Shown in pieces: positions 18,665 through 26,864 of a DNA stretch of 64,000 nucleotides; position 1 is the stretch's first letter; each line of letters begins with the position of its first letter. The position numbers were made by a program, and so were the translations under genes. The notes below the pieces were generated by a model that did not search any database, had not been told where the DNA came from, and saw only the letters and a list, made by a program, of their open reading frames with translations. This DNA is from Micrococcus porci (GTDB lineage: Bacteria > Actinomycetota > Actinomycetes > Actinomycetales > Micrococcaceae): NCBI RefSeq assembly GCF_020097155.1, contig NZ_CP083691.1, positions 1,984,001 through 2,048,000 on the forward strand, given 5' to 3'.

Positions 18665-20071
18665 TCAGCGGGTGGGCTGGAGCCCGTGCCCGGCCGGGGG
18701 CAGGAGGAACCGGTCGGCGGCCCCGGTGAAGACGCCGGCGTTCGGGTCCTCGGCCACACCCGGGGCGAGGGGCTCGACCCCCTGCTCGAGGGCGGACCGG
18801 CGCACCGGATCCCGCTCGGGGTCGCGGATGTCGCGGATCACGGTCACGCAGATCCAGATCAGCGTGGCCATGTGCAGCACGATCCCGGAGGCGTACCAGA
18901 CGGTGACCCAGGTCCCGCCGAACTCGCCGCCCGACGTGATCCGGGCGGACTCCATCCACACGCCGGCCCAGTGGAAGAACTCGGCGGCCTGCCAGATCCA
19001 GAACTGCTTGCGCCGCGGGGTGGCCAGCACCACGAGCGGGATCAGCCACATCACGAACTGCGGGGAGTACACCTTGCCCAGCAGCAGGAACGCGGCCACG
19101 ATCAGCAGGCACAGCTGGGCCAGGCGCGGGCGGTGCCGGCTGGACAGGCCCAGGTATGCCACACCGACACAGCACAGGGCGAACAGCCCGTTGGAGATCA
19201 CGGAGAACGCCGAGCCCGAGAGGCCCGTCCAGGTGAACGCCAGCCACATCGAGGAGAAGGACACCTCGCGGTCCCCGGAGAACGTGTAGAACCGGGACCA
19301 CTGATCGAACGCGGTGAGCATGAAGGGCACGTTGACGGCCAGCCAGGCCGCAGCGCCGGCGGCCAGCGCGCCGAGGAACCCCCTCCAGCGGCCGGTGCGC
19401 AGGGCGAGCACGAGCAGCGCGCCGAAGAAGAACAGCGGGTAGAGCTTCATGGCGGCGCCGAGGCCCAGCAGGAGGCCGGAGAGGACGGGCCGGTCCTCAC
19501 TCCAGGCCCACAGGGCGAGGGCGGCGAGCATCACGGCCCACAGGTCCCAGTTGAGCATGGAGGTCAGGATGATGCCGGGCGCCACGGCGACCAGCAGGGC
19601 ATCCTTGGAGCGGCCGCGGGCCGTGAAGGCCGTGGCCACCACGACGGCCATCCAGCACAGCACCACGCCGGCCGCGTTGACGTCGAAGTACGTCACCGTG
19701 CGCTCGGCGAGCGTGCCGGTGGACGGCACCAGCCAGGAGCTCGCGCCCGCGACCACGGCCAGCAGCGCCGGGTACTCCATCCACTGCTCCTCCGGCAGCG
19801 GCGTGTAGAACGGGAAGTACCCGTCGGAGAGCCCGCGCGTCGGGAAGAGCTGCGCGAAGTCGGAGTAGCACATGTGCACGTGCACACCGGGGGTCGCCCA
19901 GCCGTTCAGCCGGCACCACTGCTTGGTGAGGAGGCCGACGACGGCGGCCGCCGCGGTGACGGCGATCAGCACGCCGATCCACCGCGGCGAGGGGCGGCCG
20001 GCGGGGCGGAGTCCGGCGGCGGGGCGGGGCGCGGCGTCGGCCGCGCGCGGATGCGAGCTCACGGTTCTCAT
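18665..20071 (-). CDS. GT87-family polyprenol-phosphate mannosyltransferase
   Basis: This 468-residue polytopic membrane protein has about ten helices and belongs to the GT87/DUF2029 family. Members such as PimE transfer mannose from polyprenyl-phosphomannose onto lipid-anchored mannans at the outer membrane face. Seen motifs include MCYSDFAQLFPTRG and the strongly conserved GAAMKLYPLFFFGALL. It is the last gene of a three-gene mannosyltransferase operon, and its ATG overlaps the upstream stop as ATGA. The likely product is branching or extension of lipomannan; linkage specificity is not readable. Confidence 0.8.
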   Translation of the reverse strand: MRTVSSHPRAADAAPRPAAGLRPAGRPSPRWIGVLIAVTAAAAVVGLLTKQWCRLNGWATPGVHVHMCYSDFAQLFPTRGLSDGYFPFYTPLPEEQWMEYPALLAVVAGASSWLVPSTGTLAERTVTYFDVNAAGVVLCWMAVVVATAFTARGRSKDALLVAVAPGIILTSMLNWDLWAVMLAALALWAWSEDRPVLSGLLLGLGAAMKLYPLFFFGALLVLALRTGRWRGFLGALAAGAAAWLAVNVPFMLTAFDQWSRFYTFSGDREVSFSSMWLAFTWTGLSGSAFSVISNGLFALCCVGVAYLGLSSRHRPRLAQLCLLIVAAFLLLGKVYSPQFVMWLIPLVVLATPRRKQFWIWQAAEFFHWAGVWMESARITSGGEFGGTWVTVWYASGIVLHMATLIWICVTVIRDIRDPERDPVRRSALEQGVEPLAPGVAEDPNAGVFTGAADRFLLPPAGHGLQPTR

Positions 20072-21756
20072 TCCTGGACGGGGGCGGTGGGGGTCGTGGG
20101 GGCGGCCAGCGCCCGGCGCGGAGCAGGCCGGCCGCGGGGTTCGATGGTCTCATCCGGCGGCCTGCGGCGGCGCGGGAAGAGCACGGCGGTGGAGGGGTCC
20201 CGCCGGACCAGTGCCCAGGCGGCGACCAGGCAGGCCAGCGCGGCGACGACGCGCACCAGCCCCAGCGGCAGCCACTGCGCCACGGAGATCTGGTCCACCA
20301 CGCCGACCCCGCACAGCGCGAGGACGAGGGCGGTCAGGACCCACCCCAGCCAGCGCGGGTGGTCGACGACGCCCGGAAGTGGACGCGGGGCGCAGGCCAG
20401 CAGCGGCAGGAACCAGAGCAGGTACCAGGGCTGGATGATCGGCGCCGTCACGATCGCGACGACCAGCACCGCCGCCGAGGCGACCAGCGGCTCCCGCGGG
20501 CTGCGTCGCAGCGCCATCCAGGCCGTGAACGCGAGGGCGGCGCACGTCATGGCGGAGTAGAACCAGCCCGCGGCCTGACGCGCCGGGACGTCCGAGACCA
20601 GGTCCACGGCCCAGCCGAGGCCCAGCCCCAGCAGGCCGACCGGGGCGTAGGGGAAGGCGGCGTCGCCGCTGGTGGTCATGGCCCGCACCCAGCCGAACCA
20701 GAGGCCGGTGCCGGCGCCGAGCACGGTGAGCACCGCGGCGGCGATCACGGCGGCCGTGATCCACGGGCCGATCCGCTCCACGCGGCCGAGCCGGCGGGCC
20801 CCGACGCGGAACCGGCTCCACCCCCCGGGCAGGAGCATGGCGAGGAACGGCAGGGTGAGCGCCGTGAGCGGCTTGATGGCCACGGACAGGGCCACCAGCA
20901 CCAGCCCGGCCAACGCGACGACGCGGCGCCGCCCCACGCGGACGAGCAGGGCCGCCCCGGCGAGCAGGAGGCCGGTCATCAGCGCGTCGTTGTGGGCGCC
21001 GGCCACCATGTAGAGGAGGAACAGCGGGTTGGCCACCGAGACCCACACGGCCCAGGCGGGCTCGCGGCCCGCCGCGGCGGCGAGCCGGGGGACGGCCCAG
21101 AGGCAGAGCGCCAGTCCGGCCAGCGCCAGCAGGCGGAACGCGGCGACGGACAGCTCCACCTGTCCCCCGGTGAGCCGCCAGATCCCCTCGGCGGAGAGCA
21201 GGAACAGCGGCCCGTACGGGGAGGGCGACTCGGCCCAGATCGAGTCCGCGCCGTGCATGAACCAGCCCGGCAGGCGGGAGATCCCGTCCTCGTACGGGTC
21301 CAGGCCGAGGGCCACCAGGCGCCCCTGCTGGAGGTAGGAGAAGACGTCGCGGGAGAAGATCGGCAACGCCGCCAGCAGGGGCAGCGACCAGAACAGGGCG
21401 GCGCGCGCGGCCAGGTGTCCGTCAGCGGTCCAGCGGCCCTGCAGGGAGCGGCCCAGACGGAGCCAGGCGCGCACCAGGGCGAACACGCCGACGGCCAGGA
21501 GCACGGCGCACAGCAGCACGCCCGCCAGGCCCGTACGCAGGGGCACCAGGAGAGTGGAGCCGGAGAACACCGACAACGGCGTCATCGGCTGCCAGCCCAC
21601 GCCCCAGGAGGCGACCATCACCGCCAGGGCGGCCCAGAGCCCCTCGCGGACGGCGGCGGCGGGCTCGGGCGCCGCGGCGGGACCGTTCAGGGCCCGGGAT
21701 CCCCGCCCGGAGGGGCCGCCGTCGTCCCGGCGCGCGCCGTCCACCGCCAGGGTCAC
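20068..21756 (-). CDS. Polyprenol-phosphomannose alpha-1,6-mannosyltransferase, second copy
   Basis: This 562-residue GT-C membrane enzyme is of the MptA/MptB type. The N-terminal loop carries IFSRDVFSYLQQGRLVALGLDPY, with the acidic catalytic-loop residues, followed by SPYGPLFL and VAGAHNDALM. These mark enzymes that build the alpha-1,6-mannan backbone of lipomannan. It is clearly related to the gene just upstream, so the pair probably divides initiation and elongation. The GTG start overlaps the upstream stop by 4 bp. The C-terminus is a short basic, proline-rich cytosolic tail. Confidence 0.85.
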   Translation of the reverse strand: MTLAVDGARRDDGGPSGRGSRALNGPAAAPEPAAAVREGLWAALAVMVASWGVGWQPMTPLSVFSGSTLLVPLRTGLAGVLLCAVLLAVGVFALVRAWLRLGRSLQGRWTADGHLAARAALFWSLPLLAALPIFSRDVFSYLQQGRLVALGLDPYEDGISRLPGWFMHGADSIWAESPSPYGPLFLLSAEGIWRLTGGQVELSVAAFRLLALAGLALCLWAVPRLAAAAGREPAWAVWVSVANPLFLLYMVAGAHNDALMTGLLLAGAALLVRVGRRRVVALAGLVLVALSVAIKPLTALTLPFLAMLLPGGWSRFRVGARRLGRVERIGPWITAAVIAAAVLTVLGAGTGLWFGWVRAMTTSGDAAFPYAPVGLLGLGLGWAVDLVSDVPARQAAGWFYSAMTCAALAFTAWMALRRSPREPLVASAAVLVVAIVTAPIIQPWYLLWFLPLLACAPRPLPGVVDHPRWLGWVLTALVLALCGVGVVDQISVAQWLPLGLVRVVAALACLVAAWALVRRDPSTAVLFPRRRRPPDETIEPRGRPAPRRALAAPTTPTAPVQE

Positions 21757-23480
21757 CGCGCGCCCCGGGCGGCCGCGTCCTCGGACCCGGACTCTCCCAG
21801 GCGCTCGACGGGATGCGGACGGGTGTGCGGGGCGGCAGCGCCGCCGGTGGGGCGGCGCCGCAGGCGACGCACCCCCTCGCGCAGGGCGGGGCGGACGTGC
21901 CAGTGGTCCTTGATGAACCGGCTGGTCTTGCGGTCGACGGCGAGGATCCAGACAAGGCTGACCCCGGAGACCAGGAGGGACGCCGCGCGCACCTCCTCCG
22001 CGATGTCCAGGAACTGCCAGGTGAACAGCTGGTCCATGGCCCCGAACGCGAGGAAGTAGCCGACCGTGAACACGACCCACTTGATCTGCCAGTTGTCCCG
22101 GAGGCCGATCACCGCGAAGAAGGGCAGGAGCCAGAGCAGGTACCAGGGCTGCACGATGGGCGAGAGCACCACCAGCGTCGTGAACGCCCAGGTCATGCGG
22201 GTGAACACGCGGTCCTGCCGGCCTAGGAACATCAGGGCGAGCACGATCAGCACGGACAGGAGGCGGCACACCGACTTGTAGAAGCCCTCGATGGCCTGCA
22301 GGTCCGGGCCCAGCTGGAGCACCTCCATGAGCACGCGCGTGGCGATGGACATCATGCCCACGGGGGCCCACGGCGAGGTGCCCGATCCGGTGCCGGCCAT
22401 GACCTCCAGCCAGCCGAATCCGAAGCCGTTGAGCCGGCCCACCAGCACCATCAGCGCCAGGGAGAGGCCGCCGGTCACCGCCCAGTACACGAACTTCCGC
22501 GACCAGCCGGCGCGCGGGCCGGCCCAGAGCAGCCCGATGAAGGGCAGCAGCACCAGGGTGATGGGCTTGACGCCGAGGGATGCCGTGACCAGGACGACGG
22601 CGGCCACCCCCCAGCCCACGTGCGACGCGGTGGACTGCCCGCCGCGAGGATGCCCGGCGCGCAGCGCGCACCACGTGCCGGCCAGGGCCAGGCCGACCAT
22701 GAGGGCGTCGTTGTGGCCCGAGGCCACGAAGGAGACCGTGAACAGCGGGTTCGCGGCGCTGACCCACTGCGCCCAGGCCCCGTTCACGGACAGGCGCCGG
22801 GCCAGCAGGGGCACGAACACCATGGTCAGCACGACGCCGACCACCGCCACCAGCCGGAAGAGGAAGATCGCGAGGTCCGGGTTCATGTCCCCGGAGATGC
22901 GGACCACGACCTCCTCGATCCAGAGGAACACCGGCCCGTAGGGGGTCTCCGAGCCGGCCCAGGTGGCGTCGGCGCCGAGCTGGAACCAGTTGTTCAGGGA
23001 GGAGATCGCGTCGGTGTACGGGTCCTGCCCGTTGACCATGAGCCGCCCCTGGCCCACGTAGGCGAAGATGTCCCGGCTGAAGATCGGCAGTGCGAACACC
23101 ATCGGCAGGCACCACAGGGCCGTGGCGACGTTCACCGTCCGTAGGGCGCCGGGCCCGAACGGCCGCACGGTCTGCCCCAGGCGCAGCCACGCCCAGAACA
23201 TCACCCAGCAGCCGAGGGTGAGCAGCACGGTGCCCGTCATCACGCCGCTCTCCTGGGTGCGCCACGGGATCAGCCACTGCCAGCGGTTGATCGGCGACGC
23301 CGAGGCCAGCCATCCGACGCTGAAGGAGCCGGCGACCAGCATCAGCGAGCCCAGCAGGCCCACGAGGATGGGCCACAGGGGGCGGCCCGCGACCTGGGGA
23401 TCGGCCCGCAGGCCTCCGACTCCGATGTACTCGGGACGGAATGCGGTGGATCCGGAGGGCCCGGCGGCCGGCACGCCCAT
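21753..23480 (-). CDS. mptB: MptB-family alpha-1,6-mannosyltransferase
   Basis: This 575-residue polytopic membrane protein closely fits the MptB family. The extracytoplasmic loop reads IFSRDIFAYVGQGRLMVNGQDPY, followed by TPYGPVFLWIEE and VASGHNDALMVGL, then LSPIVQPWYLLWLLPF. It elongates the mannan core using polyprenyl-phosphomannose. It is first in the operon, with AAGGAG about 8 nt before the ATG at 23480; an upstream in-frame start has no ribosome site. Micrococcus luteus is known to carry lipomannan, which fits. Confidence 0.88.
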   Translation of the reverse strand: MGVPAAGPSGSTAFRPEYIGVGGLRADPQVAGRPLWPILVGLLGSLMLVAGSFSVGWLASASPINRWQWLIPWRTQESGVMTGTVLLTLGCWVMFWAWLRLGQTVRPFGPGALRTVNVATALWCLPMVFALPIFSRDIFAYVGQGRLMVNGQDPYTDAISSLNNWFQLGADATWAGSETPYGPVFLWIEEVVVRISGDMNPDLAIFLFRLVAVVGVVLTMVFVPLLARRLSVNGAWAQWVSAANPLFTVSFVASGHNDALMVGLALAGTWCALRAGHPRGGQSTASHVGWGVAAVVLVTASLGVKPITLVLLPFIGLLWAGPRAGWSRKFVYWAVTGGLSLALMVLVGRLNGFGFGWLEVMAGTGSGTSPWAPVGMMSIATRVLMEVLQLGPDLQAIEGFYKSVCRLLSVLIVLALMFLGRQDRVFTRMTWAFTTLVVLSPIVQPWYLLWLLPFFAVIGLRDNWQIKWVVFTVGYFLAFGAMDQLFTWQFLDIAEEVRAASLLVSGVSLVWILAVDRKTSRFIKDHWHVRPALREGVRRLRRRPTGGAAAPHTRPHPVERLGESGSEDAAARGAR

Positions 23481-23574
23481 GCGGCGGCTCCTTCTCTGCA
23501 CACGTCGACGGCGTCCCGGGTCCTGACGGGCGGGACCGGGGTTCAGGGGAATCTACCACCGTCCGCCCCGCGAG

Positions 23575-23580
23575 TAGCCT
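23575..23580 (+). promoter_or_regulatory. -10 box TAGCCT for orn, leaderless
   Basis: TAGCCT ends 6 nt before the orn ATG at 23587, with no Shine-Dalgarno between. Confidence 0.5.
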
Positions 23581-23586
23581 GGCCCC

Positions 23587-24213
23587 ATGAGCGAGACGAG
23601 CACCCCCGCGCCCGAAAGCGCCCCCCTGGTCTGGATCGACTGCGAGATGACGGGCCTGGACCCTGACGTCGACGTGCTGGTGGAGGTGGCGGTCCTCATC
23701 ACGGACTCGGAGCTGAACGTCCTCGACGAGGGCCTGGACCTCGTGATCCGCCCCACCCCCGAGGCCCTCGCCCAGATGGACCCCTTCGTGCGGGACATGC
23801 ACACCTCCTCCGGCCTGCTGCCGGAGCTGGCGGAGGGCCTCGAGCTCGACGACGCCGCCGCGCGCGTCCTCGAGTACATCGCCGCCCGTGTGCCCGCCGG
23901 CAAGGGGCTGCTGGCCGGCAACTCGGTGGGCCAGGACAAGCTGTTCCTCGCCCGTTACATGCCCGCCGTCATCGACCACCTGCACTACCGGATCGTGGAC
24001 GTGTCGACCGTGAAGGAGCTGGCCCGCCGCTGGTACCCGCGCGCCTACTACCAGGCCCCCGCCAAGACCGGCGGCCACCGCGCCCTCGGCGACATCAGGG
24101 ACTCGATCACGGAGCTGCGGTACTACCGCGAGGCCGTCATGGTCCCGGCCCCGGGTCCGACCTCGGAGGAGGCCCGCGCCATCGCGGAGGTGGTGTCCGG
24201 GGCGCAGGCCTGA
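23587..24213 (+). CDS. orn: Oligoribonuclease
   Basis: This 208-residue DEDDh 3'-5' exoribonuclease degrades 2-5-nt RNA and linear dinucleotides such as pGpG. The four acidic residues and His are visible in WIDCEMTGLD, the NSVGQDKLFL segment and HRALGDIRDSI. The length is normal for actinobacterial Orn, with a short unconserved N-terminus (SETSTPAPES). The mRNA appears leaderless. Confidence 0.95.
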   Translation: MSETSTPAPESAPLVWIDCEMTGLDPDVDVLVEVAVLITDSELNVLDEGLDLVIRPTPEALAQMDPFVRDMHTSSGLLPELAEGLELDDAAARVLEYIAARVPAGKGLLAGNSVGQDKLFLARYMPAVIDHLHYRIVDVSTVKELARRWYPRAYYQAPAKTGGHRALGDIRDSITELRYYREAVMVPAPGPTSEEARAIAEVVSGAQA

Positions 24214-24266
24214 CCTCCCTCCCGAGGAGTCGGGGGGCCGAATTCGGCGCCCCGGCCGAACTCGTG

Positions 24267-24272
24267 TACAGT
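24267..24272 (+). promoter_or_regulatory. -10 box TACAGT for tRNA-His
   Basis: TACAGT lies about 43 nt before the tRNA-His 5' end in the 100-bp gap after orn. No -35 is clear. Confidence 0.4.
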
Positions 24273-24315
24273 GGAGCCCGCTGCGTCGCGCGGGGAGCCC
24301 CCGCAGGACGCGCAT

Positions 24316-24392
24316 GGTGGGTGTAGCTCAGTCGGCAGAGCGTCTGGTTGTGGTCCAGAAGGTCGCGGGTTCAATCCCCGTCACTCACCCCA
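24316..24392 (+). tRNA. tRNA-His (anticodon GTG), island integration site
   Basis: The tRNA has the histidine-specific extra G-1 at 24316 opposite C73 at 24389, acceptor GTGGGTG/CACTCAC, anticodon loop TTGTGGT giving GTG, and encoded CCA at 24390-24392. The 3' end coincides with the stop codon of a serine recombinase remnant on the opposite strand, and the GC-poorer island begins directly after it. Confidence 0.95.
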
Positions 24393-24630
24393 AATGGGTC
24401 AGGTTTGAACTTTCGACCAAGGGACCGCCGTTGGTCGAGGTTCGAACCTGACCCATCTTCTTTGCCTCGGCGGCCCAGGTGAGGGCGTCGGCCTGCAAGC
24501 CTTCGATGCTCAGCCCGTCGTACGGCGTCTTGTAGCCGACCCGAACGTCGTTGTCCTCATCGACGTAGATCGCCTTGAACAGCGCCTGGTTGCACAGCCG
24601 GCGGTTCGCGTCGTCGGCTGCCTTGACTGT
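24385..24630 (-). pseudogene. C-terminal remnant of a serine recombinase
   Basis: The minus strand encodes about 80 residues, VKAADDANRRLCNQALFKAI then YVDEDNDVRVGY and AEAKKMG. The pattern RRLxNQAxFxxIYVDED...V is typical of the C-terminal part of large serine recombinases. The frame is closed upstream by a stop near 24650, so the catalytic domain is gone. The TGA at 24385-24387 lies inside the tRNA-His 3' end. It is the remnant of the enzyme, or a related one, that inserted the island. Family assignment is by pattern recognition, not alignment. Confidence 0.65.
24394..24456 (+). repeat. Inverted repeat directly after tRNA-His
   Basis: Arms 24394-24420 and 24431-24456 are about 26 bp long, nearly perfect (two substitutions and a 1-base gap), with a 10-nt spacer. 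CTTCTTT follows, so it could act as the tRNA-His terminator. It also lies in the recombinase's last codons, so it may be part of the recombination site. Confidence 0.7.
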
Positions 24631-24689
24631 AGAAAACTCTGTCGGTCTTCACGACATCGAGCGCAAGCACCGGACGGAAGGGAATGTCG

Positions 24690-25778
24690 ATGGCAGTTGA
24701 GATGGGGCTGTGGCGGGCGGACGGTGACCGGCTCAGCCGAATCACGCCTACCGCGATCGGGCTTGAGTCTCAGCTGGAGACATACATCGAGTCCGATCCC
24801 GGAATGCTTGGTGAGACGTTGCTGGTCCTCGGCCCACAAGTCGCCACAGCGTTCGCCGGCTTCATCGATCTGCTGGCGCTCGATGAAACGGCGTGCGTGC
24901 ACGTCATCGAGCTGAAGCGCGATAGGACGCCCCGTGACGTCACTGCACAGGCACTGGACTACGGATCGTGGGTATCCGGACTGGGGCGAGCCGAGATCCA
25001 GAGCATCTTCGAGGCTTACAAGCCGGGGGTGGCGCTCGAAGAGGCTTTCACCGAATGTTTCAACGAGACACTGCCCGAGGAATTGAACAGCGCTCAGACG
25101 TTCACGATCGTTGCAGCAAGTGTCGACGCGGCCACCGAGCGCATCGTGCGTTTCCTCAATGAAGACTTCGGTGTGCCGATCAACGTCGTGTTTTTCCGTC
25201 ATTTCGCGGACAACGGGGCAAAGTACCTCGTTCGAACGTGGCTGGTTGAGCACGAAGGGCAGCAGCAGAGCGCCGCTACTCCCGCGCGGCAGACAAAGAC
25301 TCGCGAAGCATGGAACGGCAGCGACTGGTACGTCTCCTTTGGCGAAGACTCCGGTACGCGGCAGTGGTCCGACGGCCGCAAGTACGGCTTCGTCTCGGGC
25401 GGCGGCGGAAAGTGGTTCTCGCAGACGCTGAAGAACCTCCCGGTCGGAGCGCGCGTCTTCGTTCACATCCCGAAGACTGGATACGTCGGTGTCGGCACTG
25501 TAACCGGTGAGGCTCGCCGATTCGATCAGCTGCAAGTCGAGGTCGATGGAGTAGATCGTCTCGTCAAGGAGCTACCACTCTCGGGTAGCTACGCGCACGA
25601 AGGCGACATCGAGGACGTGAACGCCGAGTGGGCTGTCCCAGTGGCCTGGACGCACACGGTGCCCCGCGAGCGAGCGATCTGGAAGAACGGCATGTTCGCC
25701 AACCAGAACACGGCCGCGAAGCTCCGTCAGAAATTCACCATTGAACATGTGCTTGAGGAATTCGATATTGCAGACTGA
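24690..25778 (+). CDS. NucS-like (DUF91) nuclease with a C-terminal PUA/EVE-like domain
   Basis: This protein of about 362 residues has a PD-(D/E)XK-type nuclease core in its N-terminal half: FIDLLALD, then VHVIELKRDRTPRDV and QALDYGSWV, the layout of RecB-like/NucS nucleases. The C-terminal half (WYVSFGEDSGTRQW.DGRKYGFVSGGGG.W then VFVHIPKTGYVGVGTV) resembles a PUA/EVE-type beta domain that in other proteins reads modified bases; that is inference. The ATG at 24690 is chosen, 6 nt after GAAGGGA; ATG 24684 is the alternative. It is the first gene of the island and is followed after 5 bp by a RusA-like gene. Confidence 0.65.
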   Translation: MAVEMGLWRADGDRLSRITPTAIGLESQLETYIESDPGMLGETLLVLGPQVATAFAGFIDLLALDETACVHVIELKRDRTPRDVTAQALDYGSWVSGLGRAEIQSIFEAYKPGVALEEAFTECFNETLPEELNSAQTFTIVAASVDAATERIVRFLNEDFGVPINVVFFRHFADNGAKYLVRTWLVEHEGQQQSAATPARQTKTREAWNGSDWYVSFGEDSGTRQWSDGRKYGFVSGGGGKWFSQTLKNLPVGARVFVHIPKTGYVGVGTVTGEARRFDQLQVEVDGVDRLVKELPLSGSYAHEGDIEDVNAEWAVPVAWTHTVPRERAIWKNGMFANQNTAAKLRQKFTIEHVLEEFDIAD

Positions 25779-26454
25779 AGTTGTGTCGGAAGAAGGTGTC
25801 TTCAAGGTCACATCACTCGAGCATGGAGCGCGAGTATTGATTGAGTCACGGCTACCACCGCTATCTCTTCAGGCTAGACGAGCTCGTCTCCAAGCACTCA
25901 AGTCACGTCTCGCTGACGCTGTCTCTGAAGCGACAGACTTTCACTTCACCCACGATGTTGAAGCCACGTTCAACTGGTTTATCTCCGATCGCGAGCGGTA
26001 CCAGACCCATACAGCTGCGGACCTCGACAACGTGCTGAAGCCGCTCCTTGACGCGACAACAGGGCCAAATGGCGTCATGATCGATGACAATCAGGTCCAA
26101 TCGATCCGCGCCTGGTGGATGCCCCCAAGCCATCCTGATGTTGTATTCACGTTGGAGCTCGCGTCGTTGCACCCCGACGACACTCTCAAACGTGCTGGAG
26201 CCGCATTCGTCGAGTTCACCCCGGATACGAGCTACCTATTGCCTGGAGAAGCGAAGGATCATTGGGCGTTGATGGTTGATGATTATCGTCGCTCAGTTGA
26301 GCATCAAGCGTATGCGCGTTCGCTCGGGTTAGCCGATGACGTTGTCGCGATGTCCGGGCCAATCGCTCGACCATGGCACACGCAGAGACTCAGGATGCAA
26401 GGGTTCACCGTTATCCACGAAAGTAGCTTTCCGAGGTCTTCTGACCTCATCTGA
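25741..26454 (+). CDS. RusA-like Holliday-junction endonuclease
   Basis: This protein of up to 237 residues contains the RusA signature: AADLDNVLKPLLDA with Asp94, Asp96, Lys100 and Asp104, and then VMIDDNQVQSI with Asp115-Asp116. RusA proteins are small phage-derived resolvases of about 120 residues. Here the core is followed by a further 100 residues of unknown function (FVEFTPDTSYLLPGEAKDHW..). The start is uncertain: ATG 25741 overlaps the upstream gene, while GTG 25783 begins 5 nt after its stop. No good Shine-Dalgarno favours either. It is co-directional and probably co-transcribed with the nuclease. Confidence 0.6.
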   Translation: MNMCLRNSILQTEVVSEEGVFKVTSLEHGARVLIESRLPPLSLQARRARLQALKSRLADAVSEATDFHFTHDVEATFNWFISDRERYQTHTAADLDNVLKPLLDATTGPNGVMIDDNQVQSIRAWWMPPSHPDVVFTLELASLHPDDTLKRAGAAFVEFTPDTSYLLPGEAKDHWALMVDDYRRSVEHQAYARSLGLADDVVAMSGPIARPWHTQRLRMQGFTVIHESSFPRSSDLI

Positions 26455-26561
26455 CGAGACGTTGCACGATCTCTCACGCGTCTGGCAGATCGAGGACGCC
26501 GGGACTGCTGCACGGATAGGTGACAACTGACGGGCCTAACCCGAGGGGTTGGGCTGGAAGG

Positions 26562-26864
26562 ATGTCCACCGTGTCCAAGCCGTACCCCAAGGAGTTCCGT
26601 GATGACGTCGTGCGCATCGCTAGGAACCGTGAGCCCGGTGTCGAGCTCTCCCAGATCGCGAAGGACTTCGGGATCCACTTCACAACGCTGTACGCGTGGA
26701 TGAAGAAGGCCGACATCGAAGACGGCGACCGGCCCGGCACGACTGAGGCACAGTACGCTGAGCTGCGTGAAGCCAAGCGCCGGATCAGGACCCTCGAGCA
26801 AGAGGTCGAGGTCCTGCGACGCGCTGCCGCCTACCTCTCCCAGGCGCACCTTCCGGGAAAATGA
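26562..26864 (+). CDS. IS3-family transposase OrfA
   Basis: This 100-residue helix-turn-helix protein (KEFRDDVVRIARNREPGVELSQIAKDFGI..TTLYAWMKK) ends in a leucine-zipper-like coiled coil (RIRTLEQEVEVLRRAAAYLS). It binds the inverted repeats. The stop overlaps the orfB start as ATGA after an A4 run, so orfB is made by coupling or frameshifting. A GTG at 26571 with better spacing to GGAAGG is an alternative start. Confidence 0.88.
   Translation: MSTVSKPYPKEFRDDVVRIARNREPGVELSQIAKDFGIHFTTLYAWMKKADIEDGDRPGTTEAQYAELREAKRRIRTLEQEVEVLRRAAAYLSQAHLPGK

Noticed and set aside
16886..20560. A 1,224-codon open frame on the plus strand
   Set aside because: It is an antisense or out-of-frame shadow across the DUF2079 and mannosyltransferase genes, with Arg/Pro-rich composition and no recognisable domain.
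20068..24315. A single 1,415-codon minus-strand protein
   Set aside because: Only the part from GTG 21756 is coding; the upstream part is out of frame with mptB and antisense to orn.
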